From positions 170,252 to 234,251 of the forward strand of contig NZ_LN999807.1 of the NCBI RefSeq assembly GCF_001517665.2: a DNA stretch of 64,000 bases, read 5' to 3'. Numbering within the stretch: position 1 is the first letter of the stretch; every line of letters begins with the position of its first letter. Under the pieces are notes generated by a model, which searched no databases, was not told the origin of the DNA, and worked only from the letters and a program-made list of their open reading frames with translations. Shown piece after piece: positions 8,688 to 18,092 of the stretch. A program made the translations under genes and the position numbers. Source of the DNA: Peptoniphilus phoceensis. GTDB lineage: Bacteria; Bacillota; Clostridia; Tissierellales; Peptoniphilaceae.

Positions 8688-8704
8688 AGGACCACATGGG
8701 TCCT
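8688..8704. terminator. Bidirectional terminator displaced by IS200 insertion
   Basis: AGGACC/GGTCCT stem with a 5-base loop and T-runs on both sides. It ends the pho operon on the minus strand and probably once served the DUF4364 gene on the plus strand. Confidence 0.8.
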
Positions 8705-8738
8705 ATTTTTGTGAGAATTTATAAATTAGAAGTGTATC

Positions 8739-10409
8739 TTATTTTAACTTTTTTAAAAGAATTTCAAAACTTGTTCCTTCTCCTAATTCTGAAGAAATTT
8801 TTATTTTTCCACCAATATTTTGTATAACGTGTTTTACAATGGAAAGACCAAGTCCAGTTCCTCCAACTTTTCTTGACCTAGACTTATCAACTCTATAAAA
8901 TCTTTCAAAAATCCTTGCTAGGTCTTCTTGCGGAATCCCTATGCCAGTATCTTTAATTATTATTTTACAAGTATTCGCATCTTCAGAAATTTTTATATCA
9001 AGTCTTCCACTATCCTTATTGTACTTAATTCCATTATTTATTAAATTAGAGAAAAGTTCCCAAATCATAGTTCTATTTTCAAAAACTGATCCTGAACCTT
9101 CTAGATTTACATAGATATTTTTTTCTTCTATTAAACTTTTATATCCCTTTAGAATTTCTGCAATTAATTCTTTTAGGTCAATCTCTTCTTTATCAAAATC
9201 CCCAGCATGTTCAAGTCCAGAAATTTTCATAATGTCTTCCACAAGACTTAAAAGTCTTTTAGAATCATCATAAATTAATTTGTAAAAACCTTCCTTGTCC
9301 TTGTCTTCAACAAGATCATTCAAAAGAAGTTCTGAAAATCCAGAAATAGATGTAAGTGGAGTTTTTAACTCATGACTCACATTTGAAGAAAATTCTTCAC
9401 GAAGTCTTGTGGCTTTAATTTCTTCTGTTTCATCTATAAAAAGAATCAAAAGTCCTCTAACTTTTTTATCTTCAAATACTGGATTGACATAGCATTTGTA
9501 TTCTCTATCGCCAATCTTTGTTATAGCTTCGCAGCTTTTTCCCTTTAAGGCTTCATCTGCCATATTTAAAATATTTTCATCTCTTATAAGATTTATAATA
9601 TTTTCACCGAGAATATCCCTTTTAGAATTAAATATTTCTCTAGCAGAATCATTTACTGTCAAAAGATTTTTATTTTCATCCACAATAACAAGAGATTCTT
9701 TCATATTTTTTAGGATTGTATTTATTGTGTCCCTTTCTCTTGCAATTTCCTTGTAACTTTCCTCAATAGTCATATTTTGTTTCTTTATTTTATTAATAAA
9801 TGGGGAAATTTCCGGAAGCTTATTTGTGTCAACATTAAGTAAATCTTCTTCCAAATTATTTAGAGGATCAAAAGTCTTTTTAGTAAGTTTTTGTGAAACA
9901 ACAGTTGCAATTAAAAACACTAAAAGAGACATTAGAATATCAAAAGGAAGAACCTTTGTAAAAGCTCCAATTAGGTTATCCATCTCTCTTGAAATCCTAA
10001 TCATGTTGCCATCATCTAATCTAAGGCTCACATAATAAAGATCCTTTGATAAGGTGTTAGAATACCTTTCCACTTGTGCATAGCCAAGCTTTTTTGCCTT
10101 AATAACTTCAGGTCTATCCTTGTGAGATGGTAAAAATCTAACATCTTTTTTAGAATCGTAGAGAACTTCTCCGTCATCTTTTATCAAAGTAATTCTAAAA
10201 TCCATTCTCTTTTTTGCAAGAGATTCTAAATAATTTTTGTCATCTTCAACTTTATTTAAAGTTTCTCCCATAGTTATTACAATATTCCTTAGATCTTCAT
10301 TTGACCTTTTTGCATAAACAGAATAATAAATGAACATGGAAGCAATTGTTGATAGAAATAAAGTTAAGAGAGATATTCCAAGGAGATACCTGAAAAATCT
10401 TTTTTTCAT
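8739..10409 (-). CDS. phoR: Phosphate-sensing histidine kinase PhoR
   Basis: A 556-residue membrane sensor kinase, last gene of the pst-pho operon. It has an N-terminal membrane helix (about 8-30), an extracytoplasmic segment to about 150, a second helix (about 153-173), a linker and a PAS-like domain (about 225-330), then the catalytic core. The phosphorylated His is in NVSHELKTPLTS, with N box LINNGIKYNKD, G1 DTGIGIP and G2 GGTGLGLS. It should autophosphorylate and pass phosphate to the response regulator two bases upstream. The domain order and location after pstSCAB-phoU support a PhoR role. All catalytic boxes are intact. Confidence 0.9.
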   Translation of the reverse strand: MKKRFFRYLLGISLLTLFLSTIASMFIYYSVYAKRSNEDLRNIVITMGETLNKVEDDKNYLESLAKKRMDFRITLIKDDGEVLYDSKKDVRFLPSHKDRPEVIKAKKLGYAQVERYSNTLSKDLYYVSLRLDDGNMIRISREMDNLIGAFTKVLPFDILMSLLVFLIATVVSQKLTKKTFDPLNNLEEDLLNVDTNKLPEISPFINKIKKQNMTIEESYKEIARERDTINTILKNMKESLVIVDENKNLLTVNDSAREIFNSKRDILGENIINLIRDENILNMADEALKGKSCEAITKIGDREYKCYVNPVFEDKKVRGLLILFIDETEEIKATRLREEFSSNVSHELKTPLTSISGFSELLLNDLVEDKDKEGFYKLIYDDSKRLLSLVEDIMKISGLEHAGDFDKEEIDLKELIAEILKGYKSLIEEKNIYVNLEGSGSVFENRTMIWELFSNLINNGIKYNKDSGRLDIKISEDANTCKIIIKDTGIGIPQEDLARIFERFYRVDKSRSRKVGGTGLGLSIVKHVIQNIGGKIKISSELGEGTSFEILLKKLK

Positions 10410-10410
10410 T

Positions 10411-11091
10411 TTATTCCTCCCTAGTCAGCATGTATCCAATACCTCTAACGGTCTTAATACATCTTCTCTTGTCGCCTAATTTATCTCTAATTAATTTTAT
10501 ATGCATATCAACTGTTCTAGTTTCTCCCTCATAGTCATATCCCCAAATTTCTGTAAGAAGTTTTTCACGAGAGATAACTATATCCTTGTTTAAAATTAAA
10601 TATTTTAAAACTTCATATTCCTTTAAACTAAAATCAACTTGATTTCCATCAATTGTCACAGACCTATTCTTATCCTTTATGACAATACCATTAAAGTCTA
10701 AGACACTACCGTCAATTATTTCTTTTCCAGCACGTCTTTCCACTGCTCCAACTCTAGATAAAAGTTCCATAACAGAGAAAGGTTTTTTAATATAATCATC
10801 TGCTCCCTTATCAAGAGCAGAAATAACATCATATTCAGAAGTCTTGGCAGTGATCATAATAACCCAAACATTTTTTGTGTCTTCTCTCTCCCTAAGCCTC
10901 TTTAAAATTTCTAAACCGTCCATGTCTGGAAGCATGATATCAAGTAAAACTAAGTCAGGCTTATCTTCTTCTAGGACCTTAAAAAAATCCTTTCCCCTTT
11001 CAAAAGCCCTGACCTCATATCCCTTTGTCTTTAGAGAATATTCTATTAACTTTAAAATCGATGTGTCATCTTCAACAAGATAAATTAACAT
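10411..11091 (-). CDS. phoP: Phosphate response regulator (PhoP/PhoB type)
   Basis: A 226-residue OmpR-family regulator. The receiver domain has the acidic LVEDD pocket, the phosphorylated Asp in VLLDIMLPDMDG, the switch Thr in MITAKT and the invariant Lys in IKKPF. A winged-helix DNA-binding domain follows (FSLKEYEVLKYL, TVDMHIKLIRDKLG, IKTVRGIGYML). The open frame extends to an ATT at 11112, but AAGGATGAT is correctly placed for ATG 11091. It lies between phoU and phoR in one operon. The likely target is the 11-bp-periodic TTTACA array upstream of pstS. Confidence 0.9.
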   Translation of the reverse strand: MLIYLVEDDTSILKLIEYSLKTKGYEVRAFERGKDFFKVLEEDKPDLVLLDIMLPDMDGLEILKRLREREDTKNVWVIMITAKTSEYDVISALDKGADDYIKKPFSVMELLSRVGAVERRAGKEIIDGSVLDFNGIVIKDKNRSVTIDGNQVDFSLKEYEVLKYLILNKDIVISREKLLTEIWGYDYEGETRTVDMHIKLIRDKLGDKRRCIKTVRGIGYMLTREE

Positions 11092-11126
11092 AAAATCATC
11101 CTTATTAATCAATTGAATTTATAAAA

Positions 11127-11756
11127 CTAGCCTTCAATAGTGAAAATAACCCAGTGAGCGATGTTTACTCCATGATCGGAAATTCTCTCCAAATATTTTG
11201 CAATCATTATAAAATCAATTGCAGCAGCTGGGTCAAAATCTGACTTTATTATATCAATTAATTGGTCTCTTATCATTACAAAATAATTATCAACTATGTC
11301 ATCTTCCTTGTCGATTTTTTTTGCAGCTTCAAGATCTAGATTTACAAAGGCATCAATGGATTTATTTAAAAGTTCCACTGTTGCATCAGCCATTTTCTTT
11401 ATTAAAGGGAAACTAAGTGTGTCATAATTATTTGGAAGACTCATGCAGATTTCTGCAATATCTCTTGCATTATCGCCAATTCTCTCTAAGTCTGTAATCA
11501 TTTTTAAAGCAGAAGAAACCCTCCTAAGGTCGCTAGCTGCTGGTTGTTGCTCTACAAAAATTTTAAGGCATTGTTTTTGAATTATATCCTCATATTCGTC
11601 AGTTCTCTCTTCGTCATGGACAACTTCTTCTGCAATGCTTTCTTCTTTTTCATCTAAAAGTGAAATTGCTTTTTTTATGGCACTTTCATTTAAACCAGCC
11701 ATTTCTATAAGCAAATCATTTAACTTTCTTAATTCATCATCAAATCTTTTTCTCAT
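11127..11756 (-). CDS. phoU: Phosphate transport regulator PhoU
   Basis: A 209-residue all-helical PhoU protein made of two similar three-helix halves, each with the metal-binding signature: ERIGDNARDIAE near residue 92 and ERISDHGVNIAHW near 194. PhoU links Pst transporter state to PhoR signalling and limits phosphate uptake. Its ATG overlaps the pstB stop by one base (TAATG), indicating translational coupling. Length is normal and motifs are intact. Confidence 0.93.
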   Translation of the reverse strand: MRKRFDDELRKLNDLLIEMAGLNESAIKKAISLLDEKEESIAEEVVHDEERTDEYEDIIQKQCLKIFVEQQPAASDLRRVSSALKMITDLERIGDNARDIAEICMSLPNNYDTLSFPLIKKMADATVELLNKSIDAFVNLDLEAAKKIDKEDDIVDNYFVMIRDQLIDIIKSDFDPAAAIDFIMIAKYLERISDHGVNIAHWVIFTIEG

Positions 11757-12511
11757 TAACCGAACCTTCCTGTTACATATAGTTCTGTCTTTTCTTCCTT
11801 TGGATTTGTAAAAATATCAACTGTATTTCCCTTTTCCACAATTACACCATTTAAGAAGAAGGCTGTTTCATCAGAAATTCTTGATGCTTGTTGCATATTG
11901 TGAGTTACCATAACAATTGTGTATTGATCCTTTAATTCCTGTGCTAAGTCTTCGATTTTCCCTGTTGAAATTGGGTCAAGAGCAGAAGTTGGTTCGTCCA
12001 TTAAGATAACTTCTGGATTTACTGCAAGAGCTCTCGCTATGCAAAGTCTTTGTTGTTGTCCACCAGATATTGAAAGGGCAGATTTTTTTAAATCATCTTT
12101 TACTTCTTCCCAAATAGCAGCTTGTTTAAGTGAAGACTCAACAATTTCGTCAAGCTCAGCCTTATTTTTTATGCCATGTGTCTTTGGACCATAGGCAATA
12201 TTTTCATAAATGCTCATTGGGAAAGGATTTGGTTGTTGAAATACCATTCCAACTCTTTTTCTCAAACTATTTACATCATAATTTTTGGCGTAGATGTCCT
12301 CGCCATCAAGTCTAATATCTCCCTCTATCTTGCAACCCACTACAAGGTCGTTCATTCTATTTAAACACTTTAATAGAGTGGACTTACCGCAACCAGAAGG
12401 TCCAATAAAGGAAAGAATTTCTCTTTCTTTTATGTCTAAGTTTATATTGTGAAGAGCCTGAAAATCTCCATAATAAAGATCTAGGTCTTTTACGCTCATT
12501 TTTGTATTCAT
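11756..12511 (-). CDS. pstB: Phosphate ABC transporter ATPase PstB
   Basis: A 251-residue ABC ATPase of the phosphate importer. Walker A is [19 protein letters not shown], the Q-loop follows in [14 protein letters not shown] (a PstB hallmark), the signature is [17 protein letters not shown], Walker B is [13 protein letters not shown], and the switch His is in [15 protein letters not shown]. The ATG is coupled to the pstA stop by a TAATG overlap. It would energise PstA/PstC at the membrane. Confidence 0.96.
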   Translation of the reverse strand: MNTKMSVKDLDLYYGDFQALHNINLDIKEREILSFIGPSGCGKSTLLKCLNRMNDLVVGCKIEGDIRLDGEDIYAKNYDVNSLRKRVGMVFQQPNPFPMSIYENIAYGPKTHGIKNKAELDEIVESSLKQAAIWEEVKDDLKKSALSISGGQQQRLCIARALAVNPEVILMDEPTSALDPISTGKIEDLAQELKDQYTIVMVTHNMQQASRISDETAFFLNGVIVEKGNTVDIFTNPKEEKTELYVTGRFG

Positions 12512-13392
12512 TATTCAACCTCTCTTAGTTTGTCTGCAAGTTTTGTTGAAAACCAATTTATAATTAAGACAAGAATCAAAAGAATCATACCTGTTGCATA
12601 AGCTTCTCCAACGTGTTTTCCTTCAGATGAAAGCACATACATGTGTAGAGCCAAAGTTCTTGATGATGCCTTTAATGTAGTTGGAAGTGATGTCGCTGTT
12701 CCCAAAGTGTACATTAGTGCAGCTGTTTCTCCAACTACACGACCAACAGATAAAATTATTCCTGATAAAATCCCTGGAATTGCTATGGGAAGCACTACCT
12801 TAAAAATTGTTCTAAGCTTTCCTGCACCAAGAGCAAGAGATCCTTGTCTTACTGATGGATGAACGGATTTTAGTGCTTCTTCAGTTGATCTTATTATAAT
12901 TGGTAAAATCATTATAGAAACTGTTAGAACTCCAGAAATTACTGAAAATCCCATCTTTAGTTTTAATCCAAAAAATAACATACCAAATAATCCATAGACT
13001 ATAGATGGAATACCTGCAAGAGTTTCAGTTGCAAGTCTTATTGCTCTTACTAGTTTATTTTCTACACGAGTGTATTCAACTAGGAAAATAGCAGTGAAAA
13101 TTCCAATAGGTGATGCAAGTAAAATTGAAAGGACAACTGTTAGTAATGTAGTTATAATAGCAGGACCCATGGATAAATTTTCTGTTGTGTAATTTAGAGA
13201 TAGCATCTTTGGACTAAAAGACATGGCTCCCTTTAAGACAACAAAGACAACTATAAAAACTAAAATTGCAAGAGTCATTGCAGAAAAAAGTCTAGTTGTT
13301 ATTCTATAAAAAGATACTTTTCCAATAAAGTGTAGACCTAGGATAGACAAAATTAAAACTGCTATAAGTCCAAGACCAATATATTTAATCAT
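12511..13392 (-). CDS. pstA: Phosphate ABC transporter permease PstA
   Basis: A 293-residue permease with about six membrane helices. The EAA-type coupling motif ([25 protein letters not shown]) and the [15 protein letters not shown] segment are typical of PstA. It overlaps pstC by eight bases at its 5' end and pstB by one base at its 3' end. It pairs with PstC to form the phosphate channel. Confidence 0.95.
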   Translation of the reverse strand: MIKYIGLGLIAVLILSILGLHFIGKVSFYRITTRLFSAMTLAILVFIVVFVVLKGAMSFSPKMLSLNYTTENLSMGPAIITTLLTVVLSILLASPIGIFTAIFLVEYTRVENKLVRAIRLATETLAGIPSIVYGLFGMLFFGLKLKMGFSVISGVLTVSIMILPIIIRSTEEALKSVHPSVRQGSLALGAGKLRTIFKVVLPIAIPGILSGIILSVGRVVGETAALMYTLGTATSLPTTLKASSRTLALHMYVLSSEGKHVGEAYATGMILLILVLIINWFSTKLADKLREVE

Positions 13393-14293
13393 TTTTTTCT
13401 CTCCTATTCTTAACTATAAAAAAGCTTGTATTTATTATTAAAATAAATACAAATAGGACTCCAGCTGTGGCTATTAGAGCTTGTCTGTGGTCGCCTGCAG
13501 CATAAGCCATTTCAAGTACAATATTTGTAGTCATAGTTCTAATTCCTTTTAAAGGGTTTAGAGTAAGTCTTGTTTGGTTTCCTGCAACAAGGATTACTGC
13601 CATAGTTTCGCCAATAGCACGGCCAATTCCAAGAATAATTCCTGCAAAAATCCCTGATCTTGCAGCTGGTATCATAACTCTTGTTATAGTCTCATCATGA
13701 GTTGCACCAAGAGAAAGTGATCCTTGATAAAAAGATTTTGGCACTGTTCTAAGTGACGCTTCTGCCATAGAAATTATTGTAGGAAGAATCATTATTAAAA
13801 GTAAGACTGATGCACTTAAAATATTCATCCCAGTTCCACCAAAAAGACTTTTATTAATAGGAACAATAATTGTCAAGGCAAAGAAACCGTAGACAATTGA
13901 AGGTATACCTGTCATTAAATTAAGTCCTGGTTTTAAAATTCTATAAAATTTCTTTGGACAATCAAATGCCAAGTAAGCAGCAACCATTATAGAAACTGGC
14001 ACAGCAGCTATACATGATAGAGCTGTAATAATAACTGAGCCAAGTATCATTGATAAGATTCCATAAGTTGGCGGTTGATTCATAGGTGCCCAAGAATCAT
14101 TAAATAAAAATTCCTTTACTCCTACCTTGCCAAAGAAGGCAAGAGAATCTTTAAAGATAAAGACACAAATTAAGAGTAAGAAGAATATTGAAAGAACAGA
14201 ACAAATTAGGAAGAAATACTTAGATATTTCTTCCCATGAAAATGTCCTGGTCCTCTTGTCTTCTCGAGGGGCCTTTATATTAATATTTTCCAT
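13385..14293 (-). CDS. pstC: Phosphate ABC transporter permease PstC
   Basis: A 302-residue permease paralogous to PstA, with a longer N-terminal cytoplasmic part and about six helices. [16 protein letters not shown] and the coupling loop AEASLRTVPKSFYQGSLSLG are diagnostic. The frame extends to 14332 inside the pstS stop region, but AAAGGAA lies upstream of ATG 14293, which is chosen. Gene order pstS-C-A-B is standard. Confidence 0.94.
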   Translation of the reverse strand: MENINIKAPREDKRTRTFSWEEISKYFFLICSVLSIFFLLLICVFIFKDSLAFFGKVGVKEFLFNDSWAPMNQPPTYGILSMILGSVIITALSCIAAVPVSIMVAAYLAFDCPKKFYRILKPGLNLMTGIPSIVYGFFALTIIVPINKSLFGGTGMNILSASVLLLIMILPTIISMAEASLRTVPKSFYQGSLSLGATHDETITRVMIPAARSGIFAGIILGIGRAIGETMAVILVAGNQTRLTLNPLKGIRTMTTNIVLEMAYAAGDHRQALIATAGVLFVFILIINTSFFIVKNRREKND

Positions 14294-14310
14294 TTCATTT
14301 CCTTTGCATT

Positions 14311-15210
14311 TTATTTTGCAAGATTTGCCCAATCTGTCAATTCTCCTGTAAAGATTTTTTGAAGATCGTCCATGGTTACATCTTCAACTTTGTTTTCCTT
14401 GTTTACAATAACTGCAATACCATCTCTTGCTATAACTGTAAAATCAAGAGCTTCTTTTTCTTCATCTTTAAGTTCTCTTGAAGCCATACCAAGTTGTGCA
14501 GTTCCTTCCATTGCAGCAGTCATACCAGCAGATGAACCATTGGATTGGATATCAATTACAACATCTGGGTTCTTAGCCTTATATGCTTCAACAAGTTTTT
14601 CCATAAGAGGAGTAACAGAAGTTGAACCAGCAATAGTTAATTTTGCATCATTATTAATTGCTTCGTAAGTTTCGCCCTTAGCATCTCCTACATAACCTTC
14701 TTCTTCACAAATCTTTTGTCCTTCATCTGACATAATAAACTTAATTAAGTCCATTGCTTTTTCGTCAACATCTTTCTTATAAGCAACATTAAATGGTCTT
14801 GCAAGTTTATATGTGTTTGACTTAATGTTTTCAGGAGTGGCTTCAACACCTTCAACTTTAAGAGCCTTAACATCATCATTTAAAGATCCAAGAGAAATAT
14901 AACCAATAGAAGATGCATCATTTTGAACTGTAGTAAGAACTGCATCAGTAGAAGATTGAACAGCTGCTTCAGAATAAGTGTTGTCAACTTCTTTGTCGCC
15001 ATCTTTTACAAGAACTCCTGTTAGTTCAGTAAAAGCAGATCTTGTACCTGAACCTTGTTCTCTTGTAATAACATTAATCGAACTAAGTTCTTCTGTCTTT
15101 TCTCCACCTGCATTTGCAGTAGTTTCTTCTTTCTTGTTTCCTCCACATGCTACAAGACTAGCTCCTAATGCTAAAACTAAAGCAACTTTTCCAAAACTTT
15201 TTAACTTCAT
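14311..15210 (-). CDS. pstS: Phosphate-binding lipoprotein PstS, circularly permuted
   Basis: A 299-residue lipoprotein: signal peptide with lipobox LVAC-GG, so it should be anchored outside the membrane and feed phosphate to PstC/PstA. The domain order is unusual. The usual second half comes first (NVITREQGSGTRSAF, then IGYISLGSL) and the usual N-terminal half comes last (TIAGSTSVTPLMEKL, SNGSSAGM, MASRELKDEEK, ending IFTGELTDWANLAK). In E. coli or streptococcal PstS the GST/TAVGST start precedes the GSGT motif. The halves meet near residue 190. All phosphate-contacting motifs are present, so the fold may still close. ATG 15210 is better spaced from GAAAGG than the ATG at 15222. Confidence 0.9.
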   Translation of the reverse strand: MKLKSFGKVALVLALGASLVACGGNKKEETTANAGGEKTEELSSINVITREQGSGTRSAFTELTGVLVKDGDKEVDNTYSEAAVQSSTDAVLTTVQNDASSIGYISLGSLNDDVKALKVEGVEATPENIKSNTYKLARPFNVAYKKDVDEKAMDLIKFIMSDEGQKICEEEGYVGDAKGETYEAINNDAKLTIAGSTSVTPLMEKLVEAYKAKNPDVVIDIQSNGSSAGMTAAMEGTAQLGMASRELKDEEKEALDFTVIARDGIAVIVNKENKVEDVTMDDLQKIFTGELTDWANLAK

Positions 15211-15259
15211 TATTTTTTTCATCCTTTCAAAATTTAATTTTATTTTTTATTTCATGGTC

Positions 15260-15353
15260 ATTATAGATTTAATTTGTAAATTGCCAAGAAGTCTTTTGTA
15301 AATTTTATGTAAATTATTTTGAATACCGTGAAAGAATAGTGAAATTGTGTAAA
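15260..15353 (-). promoter_or_regulatory. pst operon promoter with PHO-box-like repeats
   Basis: On the minus strand, -35 TTGGCA (15282-15287) and -10 TATAAT (15260-15265) are 16 bases apart. TTTACA repeats lie at 15308-15313, 15297-15302 and 15275-15280, spaced 11 and 22 bases, with two TTTCA half-sites 11 bases apart further upstream (about 15329-15344). An 11-bp period of TT-ACA hexamers is the layout known for PhoP of Bacillus subtilis. Confidence 0.7.
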
Positions 15354-15369
15354 GTTTTTTTTAATAAAA

Positions 15370-15402
15370 TACCCTCCTTACTATTTGTCAGTAAAGAGGG
15401 TA
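15370..15402 (-). terminator. Terminator of the second stalk gene
   Basis: TACCCTC...GAGGGTA with inner TTACT/AGTAA pairs; on the minus strand it is followed by TTTTATT. It separates the stalk gene from the pst promoter. Confidence 0.75.
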
Positions 15403-15442
15403 AATCTCATAGCTAAATTTTTAATTTTTCTTTTATTAAATT

Positions 15443-16600
15443 TTAGTATCTTTCAAAATAATAACTAGAGCCAATTCTTCCCCAGGATAATCTTGTATAT
15501 GAGTTTTCAAGATAATATGTTCCTGCCACAAGATAAGGATTTACTCCGACAAAAAATCCAGTTTCGCCATAAGTTGTGTGTGATTTTTCTACTACTAAGG
15601 CATTTTTGTCCTTATCATAGTATCCATACTGTTCTGCAAAATATTCAGAATTATTGTCTGAACTTAGTATAGTTCTAGTCGTAAGCTTATATCTTCCATT
15701 TCCTAGACTCGTTATATAAGTGTATACATCTGTGGCTAGACTTGTATCATTAAATTTATGTCCACCAGGTCCATACCAAGATCCTACAAAAATATCATCT
15801 GTTGATATTACATAATATTTATCTTTAAGTTGTTTTTCTTCTGCTACATTTGATTTTGGAATTTTAACATACTTTACTTCTTCTTTTGGCTGAGTTACAG
15901 GTTGAGTTACTGGTTGAGTATAAGTAGTTGTATTAGTTTTATAAGTTGTAACACCATATTTAGAGACTCCGCTAACTCTATATTCATAGAAATCTTCATA
16001 AACTACGTTAACAAGTTCGCTTATTGTTTCAAATCTTGTAACATTTCCATTTACATTCATCTTGTAAGTTGCAATATTAATTGTGTATTCAGAAATTACT
16101 GTTTCTCTCTTTTCATAATAATATACAACTTTATAGAATGCATTGTACTTAGGATTGTCTCCTATATAGACAGCCTTATAATCCTTAGAGTAATCTACTT
16201 TTTCTCCAAAAGCTTCTGCAATTGCTCTAAGTGGTACGAAAGTTCTATCGTCTCTTATTTCTGCTGGAGCATCTAAGTGAACTGCCTTGCCATTTACCAT
16301 CATCTTATTTGATCCTATAGTAAGTTCAACTGTAGTACCGTCATTTGTCATTGTTACTTTTTTGTTTGCTCCGTCCCACTTAACATCATAGCCAAGTTCT
16401 TCAGCTATAAATCTTATAGGTACATAGGTCCTAGAATTTTTAATGTAAGGATATACATCACTATAAACAATGTGGTCGTTGACAATAATTCCATTCAACG
16501 GAATATCTCTTTTTTCATGCCTTACAGCAAAAACGTTTACTGTTGAGAGTAGCATTACAAGAGATAAAAATAAAATAAAATATCGTTTCGTCTTTTTCAT
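15443..16600 (-). CDS. Secreted stalk-domain (copper amine oxidase N-terminal-like) protein
   Basis: A 385-residue exported protein. A signal peptide (YFILFLSLVMLLSTVNVFA) is followed by two stalk repeats at about 35-150, marked by SRTYVPIRFIAEELG and DRTFVPLRAIAEAFG with V-W/V-Y strands. Then comes a Tyr/Thr-rich middle with a short TQPVTQPVTQP repeat near 235 and a C-terminal beta-rich region of about 130 residues that I do not recognise. It is a relative of the protein at 3576-4349 in its stalk domain only. Surface or extracellular location is expected, probably non-enzymatic. It is a single gene with a clear promoter and terminator. Confidence 0.75.
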   Translation of the reverse strand: MKKTKRYFILFLSLVMLLSTVNVFAVRHEKRDIPLNGIIVNDHIVYSDVYPYIKNSRTYVPIRFIAEELGYDVKWDGANKKVTMTNDGTTVELTIGSNKMMVNGKAVHLDAPAEIRDDRTFVPLRAIAEAFGEKVDYSKDYKAVYIGDNPKYNAFYKVVYYYEKRETVISEYTINIATYKMNVNGNVTRFETISELVNVVYEDFYEYRVSGVSKYGVTTYKTNTTTYTQPVTQPVTQPKEEVKYVKIPKSNVAEEKQLKDKYYVISTDDIFVGSWYGPGGHKFNDTSLATDVYTYITSLGNGRYKLTTRTILSSDNNSEYFAEQYGYYDKDKNALVVEKSHTTYGETGFFVGVNPYLVAGTYYLENSYTRLSWGRIGSSYYFERY

Positions 16601-16649
16601 AACTTCTCCTTTCTTTCTTTGAAATAAGTTAACGTTTACATCTAAGTCA

Positions 16650-16678
16650 ATTGTATAGAAATTATAACTTTATGTCAA
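16650..16678 (-). promoter_or_regulatory. Promoter of the second stalk gene
   Basis: On the minus strand TTGACA, 17 bases, TACAAT. A near-palindrome GTAAACGTTAAC lies just downstream at about 16629-16640. Confidence 0.65.
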
Positions 16679-16707
16679 TACACTACTATGCTAAATTTAC
16701 AATAAAA

Positions 16708-16731
16708 AAAGAGCTAGTCTCCTAACTCTTT
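16708..16731 (-). terminator. Terminator of the nad operon
   Basis: AAAGAGTTAG/CTAGCTCTTT 10-bp stem (one T-G pair) with loop GAGA and a T-run on the minus strand. It overlaps the niaR stop codon. Confidence 0.85.
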
Positions 16732-17239
16732 AGTCTTCTATTAAAAATCCCATTTCCCCCAAGACAACTTCTATCTCTTCCATGACTTCTTCATTTTCTG
16801 CTACAACTGTGTGATAATGAACTCCACCTGTTAGCACGTCAAGGGGTTTGGATTTTTCTTCATTCATCTTCTCTAAAAAAATTTTTACATCTCTTCTTGA
16901 TGAACAATTTAAATCTTTTTTTATTTCACCATAAACCTTGTGGTGGACAATGACGTCCTTAACAAGTCCTCCCAGGTCAACAATGGCTTCTAGTTCTTTT
17001 TTTATGTCCTTGTCACTATGCTTGACCTTAAAAACTTTTTGGGTCCTGGCTTCGTTCAAGTAGTAGCCCCTATTAGTTGATACAATATCCTTGCCGCTAG
17101 CCCTGAGTATTGCCATGTCCTGGACTATCACCTGTCTTGTTACATCAAACTTTTTTGCCAGATTTTCTCCCGACATAGGCTTTTGACTTTCGTATAAAAT
17201 TTTTAACACGTCTTCTCTTCTTGATTTTGGATCTAACAT
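16730..17239 (-). CDS. niaR: Niacin-responsive transcriptional repressor NiaR
   Basis: A 169-residue repressor with an N-terminal HTH_11 winged helix (REDVLKILYESQKPMSG...TRQVIVQDMAILR) and a C-terminal 3H domain named for three conserved His (VIVHHKVYG, VHYHTVV). NiaR binds nicotinic acid and represses NAD synthesis or niacin uptake genes. It is the last gene of nadA-nadB-nadC-niaR, which supports autoregulation of the pathway. The ribosome binding site GAGGGAGAT precedes ATG 17239. A palindrome upstream of nadA (20311-20324) is a candidate operator. Confidence 0.9.
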   Translation of the reverse strand: MLDPKSRREDVLKILYESQKPMSGENLAKKFDVTRQVIVQDMAILRASGKDIVSTNRGYYLNEARTQKVFKVKHSDKDIKKELEAIVDLGGLVKDVIVHHKVYGEIKKDLNCSSRRDVKIFLEKMNEEKSKPLDVLTGGVHYHTVVAENEEVMEEIEVVLGEMGFLIED

Positions 17240-17246
17240 ATCTCCC

Positions 17247-18092
17247 TCAATAGATTTTTAAATTTTTCATGGATAGGTCCAAGACTCCTGCCCCATAAGT
17301 GATTGCACCTGATGATATATAATCAATATCTAGGTTCCTATAAGAATTTATATTTTCAAGACTTATGTTACCTGAGCACTCAATGATGGCCCTCTTATTA
17401 ATTATCTTGCAGGCTTCTTTTATCTCTTCTATATCCATGTTGTCTAACATTATTATATCAGCTTTTGCCTCCAAGGCCTCCCTAACTTGGTCAAAATTTT
17501 CTACTTCAACTTCAATTTTCTTTACAAAGGGATTGAGCCTTCTCACTTTTTCCACTGCCTCTCTTATTCCACCAGCTGCATCTATGTGGTTGTCCTTTAG
17601 CATAATTCCATCAGATAAATTGTACCTGTGGTTGTAGCCTCCACCAAGTGTCACTGCATACTTTTCAAAAAGCCTCATATTAGGTGTAGTCTTTCTTGTG
17701 TCGAGAATTTTTATATAGTCGCTGTCAAGGGCATCAACCATTTTCTTGGTGTAAGTTGCAATCCCACTCATCCTTTGCAAGAAGTTTAAGGCTGTCCTTT
17801 CTCCCTCAAGGATTGCCTTGGCTCTTCCACTTATTTTTCCTATTAGGTCCTTATTTCTAACTTGGTCTCCATCTGAAAAATAAAATTCAAAGGTCACATC
17901 TTCATCCAAGATTTCAAAGACCCTCTTAAAGACATCAAGACCTGCAAGTATTCCAGAGTCCTTGGCTCTTAAATCTACCTCTGCCCTCTCATCCTTTAAG
18001 ATGGCATCTGTTGATATGTCTCCACTTGTAATGTCCTCCCTTAGGGCTGCGATTATATACTTGTCAATTAAGATTGGCTTTAGATCTCTCAT
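17247..18092 (-). CDS. nadC: Nicotinate-nucleotide pyrophosphorylase (quinolinate phosphoribosyltransferase)
   Basis: A 281-residue enzyme that turns quinolinate and PRPP into nicotinate mononucleotide, the third step of de novo NAD synthesis. Diagnostic segments are ALREDITSGDISTDA, EGERTALNFLQRMSGIAT, LDTRKTTPNMRLFEKYAV, GGGYNHRYNLSDGIMLKDNH and the C-terminal SSGAITYGAGVLDLSM. Length is standard. The start lies inside the nadB 3' end (29-base overlap), fitting translational coupling. Confidence 0.96.
   Translation of the reverse strand: MRDLKPILIDKYIIAALREDITSGDISTDAILKDERAEVDLRAKDSGILAGLDVFKRVFEILDEDVTFEFYFSDGDQVRNKDLIGKISGRAKAILEGERTALNFLQRMSGIATYTKKMVDALDSDYIKILDTRKTTPNMRLFEKYAVTLGGGYNHRYNLSDGIMLKDNHIDAAGGIREAVEKVRRLNPFVKKIEVEVENFDQVREALEAKADIIMLDNMDIEEIKEACKIINKRAIIECSGNISLENINSYRNLDIDYISSGAITYGAGVLDLSMKNLKIY

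Noticed and set aside
8551..8697. N-terminal extension of IS200 transposase copy 1
   Set aside because: It runs through the element end into flanking DNA and is absent from the otherwise identical copy 2.
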